Positions 18,545-27,693 of a stretch of DNA of 64,000 nucleotides are shown piece by piece. A program made the position numbers and the translations under genes. Numbering within the stretch: the first letter of the stretch is position 1; the number at the start of each line of letters is the position of its first letter. Origin of the DNA: Pseudomonas fluorescens (GTDB lineage Bacteria > Pseudomonadota > Gammaproteobacteria > Pseudomonadales > Pseudomonadaceae); the NCBI GenBank assembly GCA_902825215.1, contig LR782234.1:1488001-1552000 (forward strand), read 5' to 3'. The notes beneath the pieces were generated by a model. The model worked only from the letters and a program-made list of their open reading frames with translations, did no database searches and had not been told where the DNA came from.

Positions 18545-19249
18545 ATGACTGACAAGCCTGGTTACCGTCGCCCACAGGCAGGCACCCAGCCTGACTACCT
18601 GCACCCGACTTACCAATCCACCAACCTGCGCTCGCCGTCCAGGCCATTGGTGCACCTGCCGCACTCGCTGTCGGAAATTACCGGGCCGACCATTGGCGCC
18701 GAGCGCCTGGTTGAAAATGACCACGACCTGACCGCGCAGCACGAAGGCGAGCCGTTGGGCGAACGCATCATCATTCACGGCCGTGTGCTCGATGAAGACG
18801 GCTTGCCGGTGCCAGGGATTCTGGTGGAGATCTGGCAGGCCAATGCCGCCGGTCGCTACAACCATGCGCGCGACCTGCACGACGCACCGCTGGACCCGAA
18901 CTTCACCGGCACCGGTCGCACCGTCACCGACGCCGACGGCTGGTATCAGTTCCAGACCATCAAGCCCGGCGCCTATCCGTGGGGCAATCACCACAATGCG
19001 TGGCGTCCGGCGCATATCCATTTTTCGCTGTTCGGGCCGAGCATTCTCACCCGCCTGGTTACGCAGATGTATTTCCCCGGCGACCCGCTGCTGGCGTATG
19101 ACCCGATCTACAACTGTGTGCCGGACACCTCGGCCAAGGAACGCCTGATCGCTGCTTTCGATCTGGAAAAAACCATTCCGTCCTACGCCCTCGCTTACCG
19201 CTGGGACATCGTGCTGCGCGGGCGTGAAGCCACGCCGATGGAGAAATAA
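18545..19249 (+). CDS. pcaH: Protocatechuate 3,4-dioxygenase beta subunit
   Basis: The 234-residue beta subunit carries the non-haem Fe(III) ligands: Tyr105 (NAAGRYNHARD), Tyr144 (PGAYPWGN), His157 and His159 (RPAHIHFS). The enzyme performs intradiol ring cleavage of protocatechuate to 3-carboxy-cis,cis-muconate. A GAGGAAA ribosome site precedes the ATG. In P. putida KT2440 pcaHG lies apart from the other pca genes; here it sits between pcaF and pcaT. Confidence 0.96.
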   Translation: MTDKPGYRRPQAGTQPDYLHPTYQSTNLRSPSRPLVHLPHSLSEITGPTIGAERLVENDHDLTAQHEGEPLGERIIIHGRVLDEDGLPVPGILVEIWQANAAGRYNHARDLHDAPLDPNFTGTGRTVTDADGWYQFQTIKPGAYPWGNHHNAWRPAHIHFSLFGPSILTRLVTQMYFPGDPLLAYDPIYNCVPDTSAKERLIAAFDLEKTIPSYALAYRWDIVLRGREATPMEK

Positions 19250-19250
19250 G

Positions 19251-19817
19251 ATGACGCTCAATGCGACCACGTCCCACACCGTCGGGCCGTATTACCACAT
19301 CGGCCTGACCTGGCTGAACCGCGAAGACCTCACTGTCGAGCAGACCCTCGGCGAGCGCGTGGCGATCACCGGGCAAGTGGTGGATGGCAACGGCGATGTC
19401 GTCAACGACGTCATGCTCGAAGTCTGGCAGGCCAACGCCGCGGGCAAGTACGACCACCCGGAAGATCATCAGGACAAGCCGCTGGACCCCCACTTCGAAG
19501 GCTTCGGCCGGGTGCCGGTGGACGGCGAAGGGCGATTCCGCTTCACCACGATCAAACCGGGCACCGTGCCGGGTCTGAAAGGCACGACCCAGGCGCCGCA
19601 TCTGGTAGTACTGGTGTTTGCCCGTGGGCTGGTCAAACACTTGCTCACGCGCATCTACTTCGAAGGCGAACCGGCCAACGTCGATGACCCGCTGCTCGAA
19701 TGCGTACCCGCCGAACGCCGTCAGACCTTGCTGGCCAAGTCGGATGCGTCAGGCGTTTATCAATGGAATGTGATTCTGCAGGGTACCGAGGCCGAGACGG
19801 TGTTCTTCGATTACTGA
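19251..19817 (+). CDS. pcaG: Protocatechuate 3,4-dioxygenase alpha subunit
   Basis: The 188-residue alpha subunit starts MTLNATTSHTVGPYYHIG and shares the dioxygenase fold with PcaH (VWQANAAGKYDHPED, FTTIKPGTVPG). It lacks the full iron ligand set, as expected for the non-catalytic subunit. The ATG is one base after the pcaH stop, so the two are translated together. The gap after it (19818-20191) contains only repeats, so pcaT may have its own promoter. Confidence 0.95.
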   Translation: MTLNATTSHTVGPYYHIGLTWLNREDLTVEQTLGERVAITGQVVDGNGDVVNDVMLEVWQANAAGKYDHPEDHQDKPLDPHFEGFGRVPVDGEGRFRFTTIKPGTVPGLKGTTQAPHLVVLVFARGLVKHLLTRIYFEGEPANVDDPLLECVPAERRQTLLAKSDASGVYQWNVILQGTEAETVFFDY

Positions 19818-19835
19818 ACAACACCGCCAATCCCC

Positions 19836-19860
19836 TGTGGGAGCGAGCCTGCTCGCGATG
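19836..19860. repeat. Single REP element after pcaG
   Basis: CTGTGGGAGCGAGCCTGCTC followed by GCGATG is a solitary REP of the GAGCCTGCTC subclass, 18 bp beyond the pcaG stop. Confidence 0.88.
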
Positions 19861-19861
19861 C

Positions 19862-19968
19862 ATGATCGTTCCCACGCTCTGCGTGGGAATGCCGCCATGG
19901 ACGCTCCGCGTCCACGGTGACGCGGAGCGTCACGGGATGCGTTACCACGCGGAGCGTGGGAACGATCA
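19862..19968. repeat. GATCGTTCCCACGC palindromic repeat, copy 2
   Basis: The element has the same architecture as at 15405: ATGATCGTTCCCACGCTCTG at one end, GCGGAGCGTGGGAACGATCA at the other, and an inner GACGCTCCGCGTCC hairpin. It abuts the REP at 19836 and is followed 42 bp later by a near-identical copy. Confidence 0.9.
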
Positions 19969-20010
19969 AACAACACCAACTCCTACAAGGGAAACGGTGT
20001 AGTCGAGTAC

Positions 20011-20117
20011 ATGATCGTTCCCACGCTCTGCGTGGGAATGCCGCCATGGACGCTCCGCGTCCACCGTGACGCATAGCCTCACGGGATGCGTTACCACGCG
20101 GAGCGTGGGAACGATCA
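20011..20117. repeat. GATCGTTCCCACGC palindromic repeat, copy 3
   Basis: The copy is almost identical to 19862-19968 and in the same orientation, with a few substitutions inside (GCATAGCCTCAC instead of GCGGAGCGTCAC). The direct pair fills most of the pcaG-pcaT gap and looks like a recent local duplication or double insertion. Confidence 0.9.
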
Positions 20118-20191
20118 ATAGACACCCGATGTGGAACGGGACTGTTGCAAAGTATGTCTAGACTCTCACTGTCCCTTTCGAGTGAAAAACA

Positions 20192-21487
20192 ATGACCACC
20201 ACCACTTCCCATTACACCGGCGAGGAGCGCAGCAAGCGCATCTTTGCCATTGTCGGCGCCTCGTCCGGCAACCTCGTCGAATGGTTTGACTTCTACGTCT
20301 ACGCCTTTTGCGCGATTTACTTCGCGCCGGCGTTTTTCCCCTCCGACAACCCGACGGTGCAACTGGTCAACACCGCTGGCGTGTTCGCTGCCGGGTTCTT
20401 GATGCGCCCGATCGGCGGCTGGATTTTCGGTCGGGTCGCCGACAAGCACGGGCGCAAGAAGTCGATGCTCATCTCGATTCTGATGATGTGCTTCGGCTCG
20501 CTGCTGATCGCTTGCCTGCCGACCTACAACTCCATCGGTGTCTGGGCGCCGATCCTGTTGCTGTTCGCGCGTTTGCTGCAAGGCCTGTCGGTCGGCGGCG
20601 AATACGGCACCACTGCAACCTATATGAGTGAAGTCGCGCTCAAGGGCCAGCGCGGGTTTTTCGCCTCGTTCCAGTACGTGACGCTGATTGGCGGGCAACT
20701 GCTGGCGGTGTCGCTGGTAGTGGTGTTGCAGCAGTTTCTCAACGAAGACGAACTGCGTGCCTACGGCTGGCGGATTCCGTTCGTGGTCGGTGCGGTGGCG
20801 GCGCTGATTTCGCTGTTCCTGCGGCGCTCGCTGAAAGAAACCACCAACGAAGAAACCCGCGCGCACAAAGACGCCGGCAGCATCAGCGCACTGTTCCGCG
20901 ATCACAAGGCCGCGTTCATCACCGTGCTCGGTTACACCGCCGGTGGCTCGCTGATTTTCTACACCTTCACCACTTACATGCAGAAGTACCTGGTGAACAC
21001 CGCCGGCATGCACGCCAAGACCGCCAGCTACATCATGACCGGCGCGCTGTTCCTGTACATGTGCATGCAGCCGCTGTTCGGCATGCTCGCCGACCGGATC
21101 GGTCGACGTAATTCGATGCTCTGGTTTGGCGCGCTCGGTACGCTGTTCACCGTGCCGATTCTGCTCAGTCTGAAAAGCGTCAGCAGCCCGTTCCTCGCCT
21201 TCGTCTTGATCACCGTGGCGCTGGCGATCGTCAGCTTCTACACCTCGATCAGCGGTCTGGTGAAAGCCGAAATGTTCCCGCCGGAAGTCCGCGCCCTCGG
21301 CGTCGGCCTGGCCTACGCGGTGGCCAACGCTATCTTCGGTGGCTCGGCGGAATTCGTCGCCCTGAGCCTGAAGAATATCGGCATGGAAAATTCGTTTTAC
21401 TGGTACGTGACGGCGATGATGGCAATCGCGTTCCTGTTCAGCCTGCGCTTGCCGAAACAGGCGGCGTATTTGCACCACGATCTCTAA
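20192..21487 (+). CDS. pcaT: MHS-family dicarboxylate/beta-ketoadipate transporter PcaT
   Basis: The 431-residue permease belongs to the metabolite:H+ symporter branch of the MFS, with [16 protein letters not shown] in helix 1, [37 protein letters not shown] and a second A-motif [13 protein letters not shown]. In P. putida PcaT transports beta-ketoadipate and related dicarboxylates. The setting between pcaHG and pcaBDC supports that role. A 45-bp gap joins it to pcaB. Confidence 0.92.
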   Translation: MTTTTSHYTGEERSKRIFAIVGASSGNLVEWFDFYVYAFCAIYFAPAFFPSDNPTVQLVNTAGVFAAGFLMRPIGGWIFGRVADKHGRKKSMLISILMMCFGSLLIACLPTYNSIGVWAPILLLFARLLQGLSVGGEYGTTATYMSEVALKGQRGFFASFQYVTLIGGQLLAVSLVVVLQQFLNEDELRAYGWRIPFVVGAVAALISLFLRRSLKETTNEETRAHKDAGSISALFRDHKAAFITVLGYTAGGSLIFYTFTTYMQKYLVNTAGMHAKTASYIMTGALFLYMCMQPLFGMLADRIGRRNSMLWFGALGTLFTVPILLSLKSVSSPFLAFVLITVALAIVSFYTSISGLVKAEMFPPEVRALGVGLAYAVANAIFGGSAEFVALSLKNIGMENSFYWYVTAMMAIAFLFSLRLPKQAAYLHHDL

Positions 21488-21532
21488 CCCGACGCGCGCG
21501 GGCCGTCATGGCCCGCGCCGGCAAGGATTCTT

Positions 21533-22897
21533 ATGACTCAGCGACCGGGCAATCAATTGTTCGATGCCTATTTCACTGCCCGCGATATGCGTGGGGTGTT
21601 TTGCGATCAGGGCCGCGTGCAGGCAATGCTCGATTTCGAAGCCGCGCTGGCCCGGGCCGAGGCGCGCGTCGGGCTGGTTCCGGCGTCTGCCGTGGCACCG
21701 ATTGCGGCGGCATGCGACGCGGCGTTGTATGACTTCGCCGCACTCGGCGAGGCGATTGCCACGGCCGGCAATTCCGCTATTCCGCTGGTCAAGGCTTTAG
21801 GCAAACAGATTGCCGTGACAAACGCCGAAGCCGAGCGCTACGTGCATCTGGGCGCGACCAGTCAGGACGTGATGGATTCCGGACTGGTGCTGCAATTGCG
21901 CCAGGCGCTGGTGTTGATTGAACGCGAACTGGCGCAACTGGCCGATTCGCTCGCTGCTCAGGCCCAACGGTTTGCCACGACGCCTTTAGCCGGGCGCACC
22001 TGGCTGCAGCACGCGACGCCGGTGACCCTCGGCATGAAAATCGCCGGTTGGCTTGGCGCGGTGACGCGCAGTCGTCAACGTCTGCAAGAGCTGAAACCGC
22101 GCTTGCTGGTCCTGCAATTTGGCGGTGCGTCGGGGACGCTGGCGGCGTTGGGTCAACAGGCTCTGCCAATCGCCGAAGCCCTGGCCGAAGAGCTGCAACT
22201 GCGCCTGCCGGAACAACCGTGGCACACCCAGCGTGACCGCATCGTCGAGTTCGGCGCCGTGCTTGGGCTGATCGCCGGCAGCCTTGGCAAGTTCGGCCGC
22301 GACATCAGCCTGTTGATGCAGACCGAAGCCGCTGAGGTCTTCGAACCCGCGGCGCCGGGCAAGGGCGGTTCATCGACCATGCCGCACAAACGCAACCCGG
22401 TCGGCGCGGCGGTGTTGATCGGTGCGGCGACGCGGGTGCCGGGGCTGGTCTCGACGCTGCTCAGCGCCATGCCCCAGGAACACGAACGCAGCCTCGGTTT
22501 GTGGCATGCCGAATGGGAAACCCTGCCAGAGATCTGCTGCCTGGTGTCCGGTTCGCTGCAACAGGCGTGCTTGCTGGCTGACGGCCTGGAAGTCGATGCC
22601 GAGCGCATGGGCCGCAACCTCGAATTGACTCAGGGGCTGGTGCTGGCCGAAGCGGTGAGCATCGTGCTCGCGCAACGGGTCGGCCGCGACACGGCGCATC
22701 ATCTGCTCGAACAATGCTGCAAGCGCGCGGTGGCCGAGCAACGGCATCTGCGCGCGGTACTCGGAGACGAACCGCAGGTCACTGCGCAGCTGAGCAGCGC
22801 TGAGCTCGATGATCTTCTCAACCCCGCGCATTACCTCGGTCAGGCTCACGTCTGGGTCGAGCGCGCGGTGGCCGAACACAACGCTTTGACTGTCTGA
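21533..22897 (+). CDS. pcaB: 3-carboxy-cis,cis-muconate cycloisomerase
   Basis: The 454-residue protein belongs to the fumarase/argininosuccinate-lyase superfamily, with the signature GGSSTMPHKRNPVGAAV, LGATSQDVMDSG and TWLQHATPVTLG. It converts 3-carboxymuconate to 4-carboxymuconolactone, the step after PcaHG. The start MTQRPGNQLFDAYFTARDM is the family N-terminus. It lies 11 bp before pcaD. Confidence 0.95.
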   Translation: MTQRPGNQLFDAYFTARDMRGVFCDQGRVQAMLDFEAALARAEARVGLVPASAVAPIAAACDAALYDFAALGEAIATAGNSAIPLVKALGKQIAVTNAEAERYVHLGATSQDVMDSGLVLQLRQALVLIERELAQLADSLAAQAQRFATTPLAGRTWLQHATPVTLGMKIAGWLGAVTRSRQRLQELKPRLLVLQFGGASGTLAALGQQALPIAEALAEELQLRLPEQPWHTQRDRIVEFGAVLGLIAGSLGKFGRDISLLMQTEAAEVFEPAAPGKGGSSTMPHKRNPVGAAVLIGAATRVPGLVSTLLSAMPQEHERSLGLWHAEWETLPEICCLVSGSLQQACLLADGLEVDAERMGRNLELTQGLVLAEAVSIVLAQRVGRDTAHHLLEQCCKRAVAEQRHLRAVLGDEPQVTAQLSSAELDDLLNPAHYLGQAHVWVERAVAEHNALTV

Positions 22898-22908
22898 AGG
22901 AGAGGGCT

Positions 22909-23697
22909 GTGGCTTTCGTTCAACTCGCCGATGGCGAACTGCATTACCAGATTCAAGGGGCGGCGCACGCGCCAGTGCTTGTCCTGTCCAACTCGCTGGG
23001 CACCGACCTGCACATGTGGGACGCGCAGATGCCGGCGTTCACCGAGCATTTTCGCGTGCTGCGTTTCGACACTCGCGGCCACGGCCAATCGCTGGTCACC
23101 GAGGGCCCGTACAGCATCGAGCAGCTCGGTCACGACGTACTAGGCCTGCTGGATGCGTTGCATATCGAGCGCGCGCATTTTTGCGGCTTGTCGATGGGTG
23201 GGCTGATCGGTCAGTGGCTGGGGATCAATGCCGGGCATCGCCTGCACAAGCTGATCGTCTGCAACACGGCGGCGAAAATCGGCGATCCGTCGGTGTGGAA
23301 TCCACGCATCGAAACCGTGCTGCGCGATGGCGCGGCGGCAATGGTCGCGCTGCGTGATGCGTCGATTGCGCGCTGGTTCACGCCTGACTTTTCCGCAGCG
23401 CATCCCGAGGCAGCGAAGAAGATTACCGACATGCTCGCCGCGACCAATCCACAAGGTTATGCGGCCAACTGCGCTGCGGTGCGGGATGCCGATTTCCGTG
23501 CGCAACTGGCGTCGATCAATGTGCCGTTGCTGGTAATCGCCGGCAGCGAAGATGCCGTGACGCCGCCGGCCGGTGGGCATTTCATTCGCGACCAAGTGCG
23601 CGGCGCCGAGTACGCCGAGTTCTATGCGGCGCATTTGTCCAACGTGCAGGCTGGCGCTGATTTCAGTGATCGTGTCGTGGCGTTTCTGAACGCTTGA
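22909..23697 (+). CDS. pcaD: 3-oxoadipate enol-lactonase
   Basis: The 262-residue alpha/beta hydrolase hydrolyses beta-ketoadipate enol-lactone. The nucleophile elbow GLSMGG places Ser95; the acid/base residues lie in GSEDAVTPP and in the histidine near AAHLSNVQ. The GTG start at 22909 is preceded by AAGGAGAGG, which decides the start. The next gene begins 14 bp after the stop. Confidence 0.95.
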   Translation: MAFVQLADGELHYQIQGAAHAPVLVLSNSLGTDLHMWDAQMPAFTEHFRVLRFDTRGHGQSLVTEGPYSIEQLGHDVLGLLDALHIERAHFCGLSMGGLIGQWLGINAGHRLHKLIVCNTAAKIGDPSVWNPRIETVLRDGAAAMVALRDASIARWFTPDFSAAHPEAAKKITDMLAATNPQGYAANCAAVRDADFRAQLASINVPLLVIAGSEDAVTPPAGGHFIRDQVRGAEYAEFYAAHLSNVQAGADFSDRVVAFLNA

Positions 23698-23711
23698 TAA
23701 GGGGGATTTTC

Positions 23712-24104
23712 GTGGACGAGAAACAACGTTACGACGACGGCATGCAAGTGCGCCGCGCGGTGTTGGGTGATGCCCATGTCGACCGCAGCCTGACTACGCT
23801 GACCGAGTTCAACTCCGAATTCCAGGAGATGATCACCCGCCACGCCTGGGGCGATATCTGGACACGCCCGGGCTTGCCACGCCACACCCGCAGCCTGATC
23901 ACCATCGCCATGCTCATCGGCATGAACCGCGAAGGCGAACTGAAACTGCACCTGCGCGCCGCCGCCAATAACGGCGTGAGCCGCGGCGAGATAAAGGAAG
24001 TGATCATGCAGAGTGCGATCTACTGTGGGATACCAGCAGCGAATGCGACGTTTCATCTGGCTGAGTCGGTGTGGGATGAACTCGGTGTTGAATCCCGGGA
24101 ATAA
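23712..24104 (+). CDS. pcaC: 4-carboxymuconolactone decarboxylase
   Basis: The 130-residue protein belongs to the CMD/AhpD-like family and decarboxylates 4-carboxymuconolactone to the enol-lactone. Family sequence includes RRAVLGDAHVDRSL, WTRPGLPRHTRSLI and HLRAAANNGVSRGEIKEVI. The GTG at 23712 was chosen because AAGGGGG lies about 7 bp upstream; a TTG at 23694 would add six residues. This is the last gene of the pca run; a REP array follows immediately. Confidence 0.95.
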   Translation: MDEKQRYDDGMQVRRAVLGDAHVDRSLTTLTEFNSEFQEMITRHAWGDIWTRPGLPRHTRSLITIAMLIGMNREGELKLHLRAAANNGVSRGEIKEVIMQSAIYCGIPAANATFHLAESVWDELGVESRE

Positions 24105-24111
24105 TGTCACC

Positions 24112-24553
24112 TGAGCTGACGCCATCGCTGGCAAGCCAGCTCCCACAGGTTTTATGTCGTGCGCAAGATTTTGTGTTCAATGACCCTCCCTGTGGGAGCT
24201 GGCTTGCCAGCGATAGCGGTGCATCAGTCACATGAAAATTCGACTGAGCTGACGCCATCGCTGGCAAGCCAGCTCCCACAAGGTTTATGTTCTGCACAAG
24301 ATTTTGTGTTCAACGACCCTCCCTGTGGGAGCTGGCTTACCAGCGATAGCGGTGCATCAGACACATAAAATGCGACTGACCTGACGCTATCGCCAGCAGG
24401 CTGGCTCCCACAGGGTTAAAGGTTGGCCGCGGGATATGGGTACAACGCAAAACCCCTGTAGGAGTGAGCCTGCTCGCGAAGCGGTGTGTCAGTCGAAGAT
24501 GATTCTACTGACCTGCAGCCATCGCGAGCAGGCTCGCTCCTACAATTGGAGCG
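24112..24553. repeat. REP array with a 133-bp tandem duplication
   Basis: Seven REP units of alternating orientation lie between the convergent pcaC and porin genes. Four belong to the GCTGGCTTGCCAGC subclass, one is intermediate (CGCCAGCAGGCTGGC), and the last two are of the GAGCCTGCTCGC subclass. The segment from 24111 recurs with a period of 133 bp (second copy from 24244) and a few substitutions, including the linker AAGATTTTGTGTTCAA. A third start is visible near 24376. Confidence 0.9.
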
Positions 24554-24557
24554 GTGT

Positions 24558-25817
24558 TTACAGCAGGCTGATCGGGTAGCTGACGATCAAGCGGTTCTCA
24601 TCGAACTCGTTGTTGCTGAAATCCCGGCGCATGGTCGAGTTGCGCCATCTGACATTAAGATCCTTTAGCGTGCCGCTCTGCACGGTGTAGCCCAGTTCCG
24701 ATTCGCGACCCCATTCCTTGCCGTCGGTGATAGCGCCGGTGTGCACGTTGTCGCCGCTTATGTAGCGGTTCATCAGAGTCAGGCCGGGGATGCCGGCGGC
24801 GGCGAAGTTGTAGTCGTGGCGCAATTGCCAGGAGCGTTCCTGTGCATTGTCATAGCTGGCGTTGTAACTGTCGTTGGCCAGCGTCCCGCCGCTGGTGCCG
24901 TTGACCCGCATCCACGCGCTGTCGCCGGTGAGTTTCTGCAGGCCGACGTAGAAGGTGTTGCCGCCGTATTTGGCCGAGAACATTCCGTACCAGGTCTTGT
25001 TATCCAGGTCGCCGGCGCGGGCGCTGCCATCTTCCTTGCCATAAAAGAAGCCGAGGTTGGCGCCCAGCGTCCAGTCGCCGAGCGGCTGGCTGTGCAGCAC
25101 ATTCAGGTACTGCTGGCTGTAGATGTCCTTGAGTTGCGCGTTCCATAAGCCGATCTGCGTGCGCTTGTCGTTGAACAGGTATTCGCCGCCCTGGAAGTTG
25201 AAACGGTCGGAGGTGAACGCGGCTTTGCCGGTCATCGACATGTCGCTCATGCTGCTGTCGTCACGCGGGCTGTTGGCGCGGAACTGGCCGCCATACAGGG
25301 TCAGACCGTCGATTTCCTTCGAGGTGATCTGCCCGCCGCGAAAGGTCTGCGGCAGCGAGCGACCGTCATCCGAACGCAGGATCGGCAGCACCGGCATCCA
25401 CTCGCCGACCTTCACTTCAGTCTGGGAAAACTTCGCTTTGAACGCCACGTTGGTGCGGCCGAAATTATCGGCCGGGCGACCATCGCGATCGAGCGGCAAC
25501 AGTTGCGTGCCGCCAGTGCCTTTACCGCCATCGAGCTTGACCGAATACAGGCCAAGCACGTCCATGCCGAAGCCGACGGTGCCCTGGGTGAAGCCCGATT
25601 TGGCGTCGAGGATGAAACTTTGCGTCCACTCTTCAGCCTTGCCCTGGGCCTTGGTCGGGTTGGTGAAGTTGCGGTTGATGTAGAAGTTGCGCAGGTTCAG
25701 GTTGACCTTGGCGCCTTCGACGAAACCGGCTTCTTCGGCTGCGGCGGGCAGGGCCGCGCCGGTCAGGGCCAAAGCGATCAGGCCGGGAAGTGCGTAGGGC
25801 GCAGGGGAAGCTTTCAT
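24558..25817 (-). CDS. OprD-family outer-membrane porin (OpdK/BenF-like)
   Basis: The 419-residue protein has a signal peptide (cleavage near LPAAAEEAGF) and a beta-barrel body ending in aromatic/hydrophobic residues (LIVSYPISLL). OprD-family features include NLRNFYINRNFTN, the FAMD-like segment FGMDVLGLYSVKLDGG and PILRSDDGRSLPQTFRGG. Members import small carboxylates and aromatic acids. Its place beside the pca cluster suggests 4-hydroxybenzoate, protocatechuate or a related acid, by analogy with the porin gene ending the P. putida pca cluster. It is convergent with pcaC, so it has its own promoter. Confidence 0.9.
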   Translation of the reverse strand: MKASPAPYALPGLIALALTGAALPAAAEEAGFVEGAKVNLNLRNFYINRNFTNPTKAQGKAEEWTQSFILDAKSGFTQGTVGFGMDVLGLYSVKLDGGKGTGGTQLLPLDRDGRPADNFGRTNVAFKAKFSQTEVKVGEWMPVLPILRSDDGRSLPQTFRGGQITSKEIDGLTLYGGQFRANSPRDDSSMSDMSMTGKAAFTSDRFNFQGGEYLFNDKRTQIGLWNAQLKDIYSQQYLNVLHSQPLGDWTLGANLGFFYGKEDGSARAGDLDNKTWYGMFSAKYGGNTFYVGLQKLTGDSAWMRVNGTSGGTLANDSYNASYDNAQERSWQLRHDYNFAAAGIPGLTLMNRYISGDNVHTGAITDGKEWGRESELGYTVQSGTLKDLNVRWRNSTMRRDFSNNEFDENRLIVSYPISLL

Positions 25818-26081
25818 GGGCGTGGGTCTCTCTTGTTTTTTTGGGCGAACGAGGGCGCTGGCACCGGTTTTTCAGGGCGCAGGCGGGAATTGCATTGGGA
25901 GATGAAACGGATTGATCAGCCGGGCGGGGCAGGGCGCTGGAGCATGGTGTCGAACCTGATGTTATTGGTTTTATTGAGTGAATGGTGCGGGGCGCGCGGG
26001 GCTGGATTCAATTGGGGAAAGCGGGTTTTGGGCGGTTATCGAACGCAAGATTCTGTTGGGTTTTGCGGGGGCTGTGAGGGC

Positions 26082-26151
26082 CTCTTCGCGAGCAGGCTCG
26101 CTCCCACATTGAAATGCGTTTCCCCTGTGGGAGCGAGCCTGCTCGCGAAGG
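26082..26151. repeat. REP pair, GAGCCTGCTC type
   Basis: TTCGCGAGCAGGCTCGCTCC at 26085 and CTGTGGGAGCGAGCCTGCTC at 26125 form an inverted REP pair. The rest of the interval 25818-26232 (415 bp), which holds the porin promoter, shows no gene. Confidence 0.9.
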
Positions 26152-26184
26152 GGCCAGCCCAGACAAAACAGCTTTTAACGGACA

Positions 26185-26215
26185 ACAAAAAGCCCACCAA
26201 ACGGTGGGCTTCTGG
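26185..26215 (-). terminator. Intrinsic terminator of the efflux operon
   Basis: On the minus strand AGCCCACC, a short loop and GGTGGGCT are followed by TTTTTGTT. It lies about 20 bp beyond the stop of the outer-membrane channel gene. Confidence 0.9.
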
Positions 26216-26232
26216 TGTTCAGCGGATGATGA

Positions 26233-27693
26233 TCAGAACAACTTCATCTTCGGTGCTTCTTCTTTCAGCGGTTCGTTCTGCGCGGTCTGCGCATTCCAGC
26301 CGCCGCCCAAAGCCTTGTACAGGTTGACCGCACTGGTCAGCTGCGCGAGGCGGTCGGTGATCAGCGCCTGTTGCGCGCTGAACAACTGACGCTGGGCGTC
26401 AAGGAAGGTCAGGTTGCTGTCGACGCCGATGCGGTAGCGACGCTCGGCCAGGCGGTAGTAATCCTGGTTGGCCTGCACAAAGTCACGCTGCGCTTGCAGC
26501 TGCTCGGTGTAGGTCTGGCGCGCGGCGAGGCCGTCGGCGACTTCCTGGAAGGCCGTCTGAATGGACTTCTCGTAGTTTGCCACGCCAATGTCCTTCTGGA
26601 TCTTGGCGTAGTCGAGGCTGGCGCGCAGGCTGCCGGCGTTGAAGATCGGCAGGTTGATCTGCGGCTGGAACAGCCACGTCCCCGAACCGCCCTTGAACAG
26701 GCCGGACAGGTCCGGGCTCAGGCTGCCCGCGTTGGCGGTCAGGCTGATGCTCGGGAAGAACGCTGCCCGCGCCGCGCCGATGTTGGCGTTGGCCGCCTTC
26801 AGGTTGTATTCGGCCTGAAGAATGTCCGGACGACGTTGCAGCAGGTCCGAAGGCAAGCCGGCCGGCACATCGCTGAGCAGGTCATCGGACAGCGGCTTGG
26901 CCGTTTGCAGGTTGGCCGGAATACCGGTGCCAAGCAGCAAGGTCAGGCTGTTTTCATCCTGCGCGACCTGGCGGGTATAACGCGCCAGTTGTGCCCGGGC
27001 GTTTTCCACGGAAGTGCGCGACTGCGCCAGATCCAGCGCCGAGGCCACACCGACTTCGTTGCTGCGGCTGGTCAGCTTGTAGCTTTCTTCGAAGGCACCG
27101 AGGGTGTCCTGGGTCAGCTTGAGCAGTTCCTTGTCCGCTTGCCAGGTCAGGTAGGCATTGGCGACGTTGGCGACCAGACTGATCTGCGTGCTGCGCCGTG
27201 CTTCTTCGGTGGCGAAGTATTGTTGCAGCGCTTGTTCGCTCAGGCTGCGCACCCGACCGAACAGGTCAAGTTCATAAGCGCTGATGCCGACAGTGGCCGA
27301 GTACGAGCTGGTGATGCCCGATTCGCCAGTCTGCGAGGCACGGGCCGGAACCCGCTGACGGCTGCCGGCCGCATTGGCCGACACCGCCGGGAACAGATCG
27401 GCGCGCTGGATGCGGTATTGAGCCGCGTACGCGTCGATGTTCAGCGCCGCGACGCGCAAGTCGCGGTTGTTTTCCAGAGCGACCTGGATCAGCTGTTGCA
27501 GCGCCGGGTCATGGAAAAACTGCTTCCAGCCCTGCTCGGCAGCGGTCTGCGCCGGTGCCTGAGCCGGCGAATACGCCGGCCCCTGCGGGTACTGGCCTGC
27601 GACCGGAGCCTCAGGCTGCTGATAATCAGGTATCAGCGAGCAACCGCTCAGCACGAAGGCGGCGACTGCGATGGAGAGTAGCGACTTGCTCAT
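26233..27693 (-). CDS. ttgC: RND efflux outer-membrane channel (TtgC/EmhC/OprM type)
   Basis: The 486-residue lipoprotein has a signal peptide with lipobox LSGC (Cys18) and two OEP repeats characteristic of the TolC/OprM fold ([45 protein letters not shown]). It forms the trimeric exit duct of the pump. The start overlaps the RND gene by four bases. In P. fluorescens strains the same system is called EmhC; the ttg name is used because the operator and repressor resemble P. putida TtgR. Confidence 0.92.
   Translation of the reverse strand: MSKSLLSIAVAAFVLSGCSLIPDYQQPEAPVAGQYPQGPAYSPAQAPAQTAAEQGWKQFFHDPALQQLIQVALENNRDLRVAALNIDAYAAQYRIQRADLFPAVSANAAGSRQRVPARASQTGESGITSSYSATVGISAYELDLFGRVRSLSEQALQQYFATEEARRSTQISLVANVANAYLTWQADKELLKLTQDTLGAFEESYKLTSRSNEVGVASALDLAQSRTSVENARAQLARYTRQVAQDENSLTLLLGTGIPANLQTAKPLSDDLLSDVPAGLPSDLLQRRPDILQAEYNLKAANANIGAARAAFFPSISLTANAGSLSPDLSGLFKGGSGTWLFQPQINLPIFNAGSLRASLDYAKIQKDIGVANYEKSIQTAFQEVADGLAARQTYTEQLQAQRDFVQANQDYYRLAERRYRIGVDSNLTFLDAQRQLFSAQQALITDRLAQLTSAVNLYKALGGGWNAQTAQNEPLKEEAPKMKLF

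Noticed and set aside
17285..19279. 664-codon minus-strand open frame
   Set aside because: It is antisense to pcaF and pcaH, and its Arg/His/Gln-rich composition is that of a shadow frame.
19811..21478. 555-codon minus-strand open frame across repeats and pcaT
   Set aside because: It runs through palindromic repeats and antisense to a clear transporter; no ribosome site or family features.
24112..24553. Possible CRISPR array or coding region in the REP cluster
   Set aside because: The units alternate in orientation and match REP hairpins found all over the window; frames through them are REP translations.
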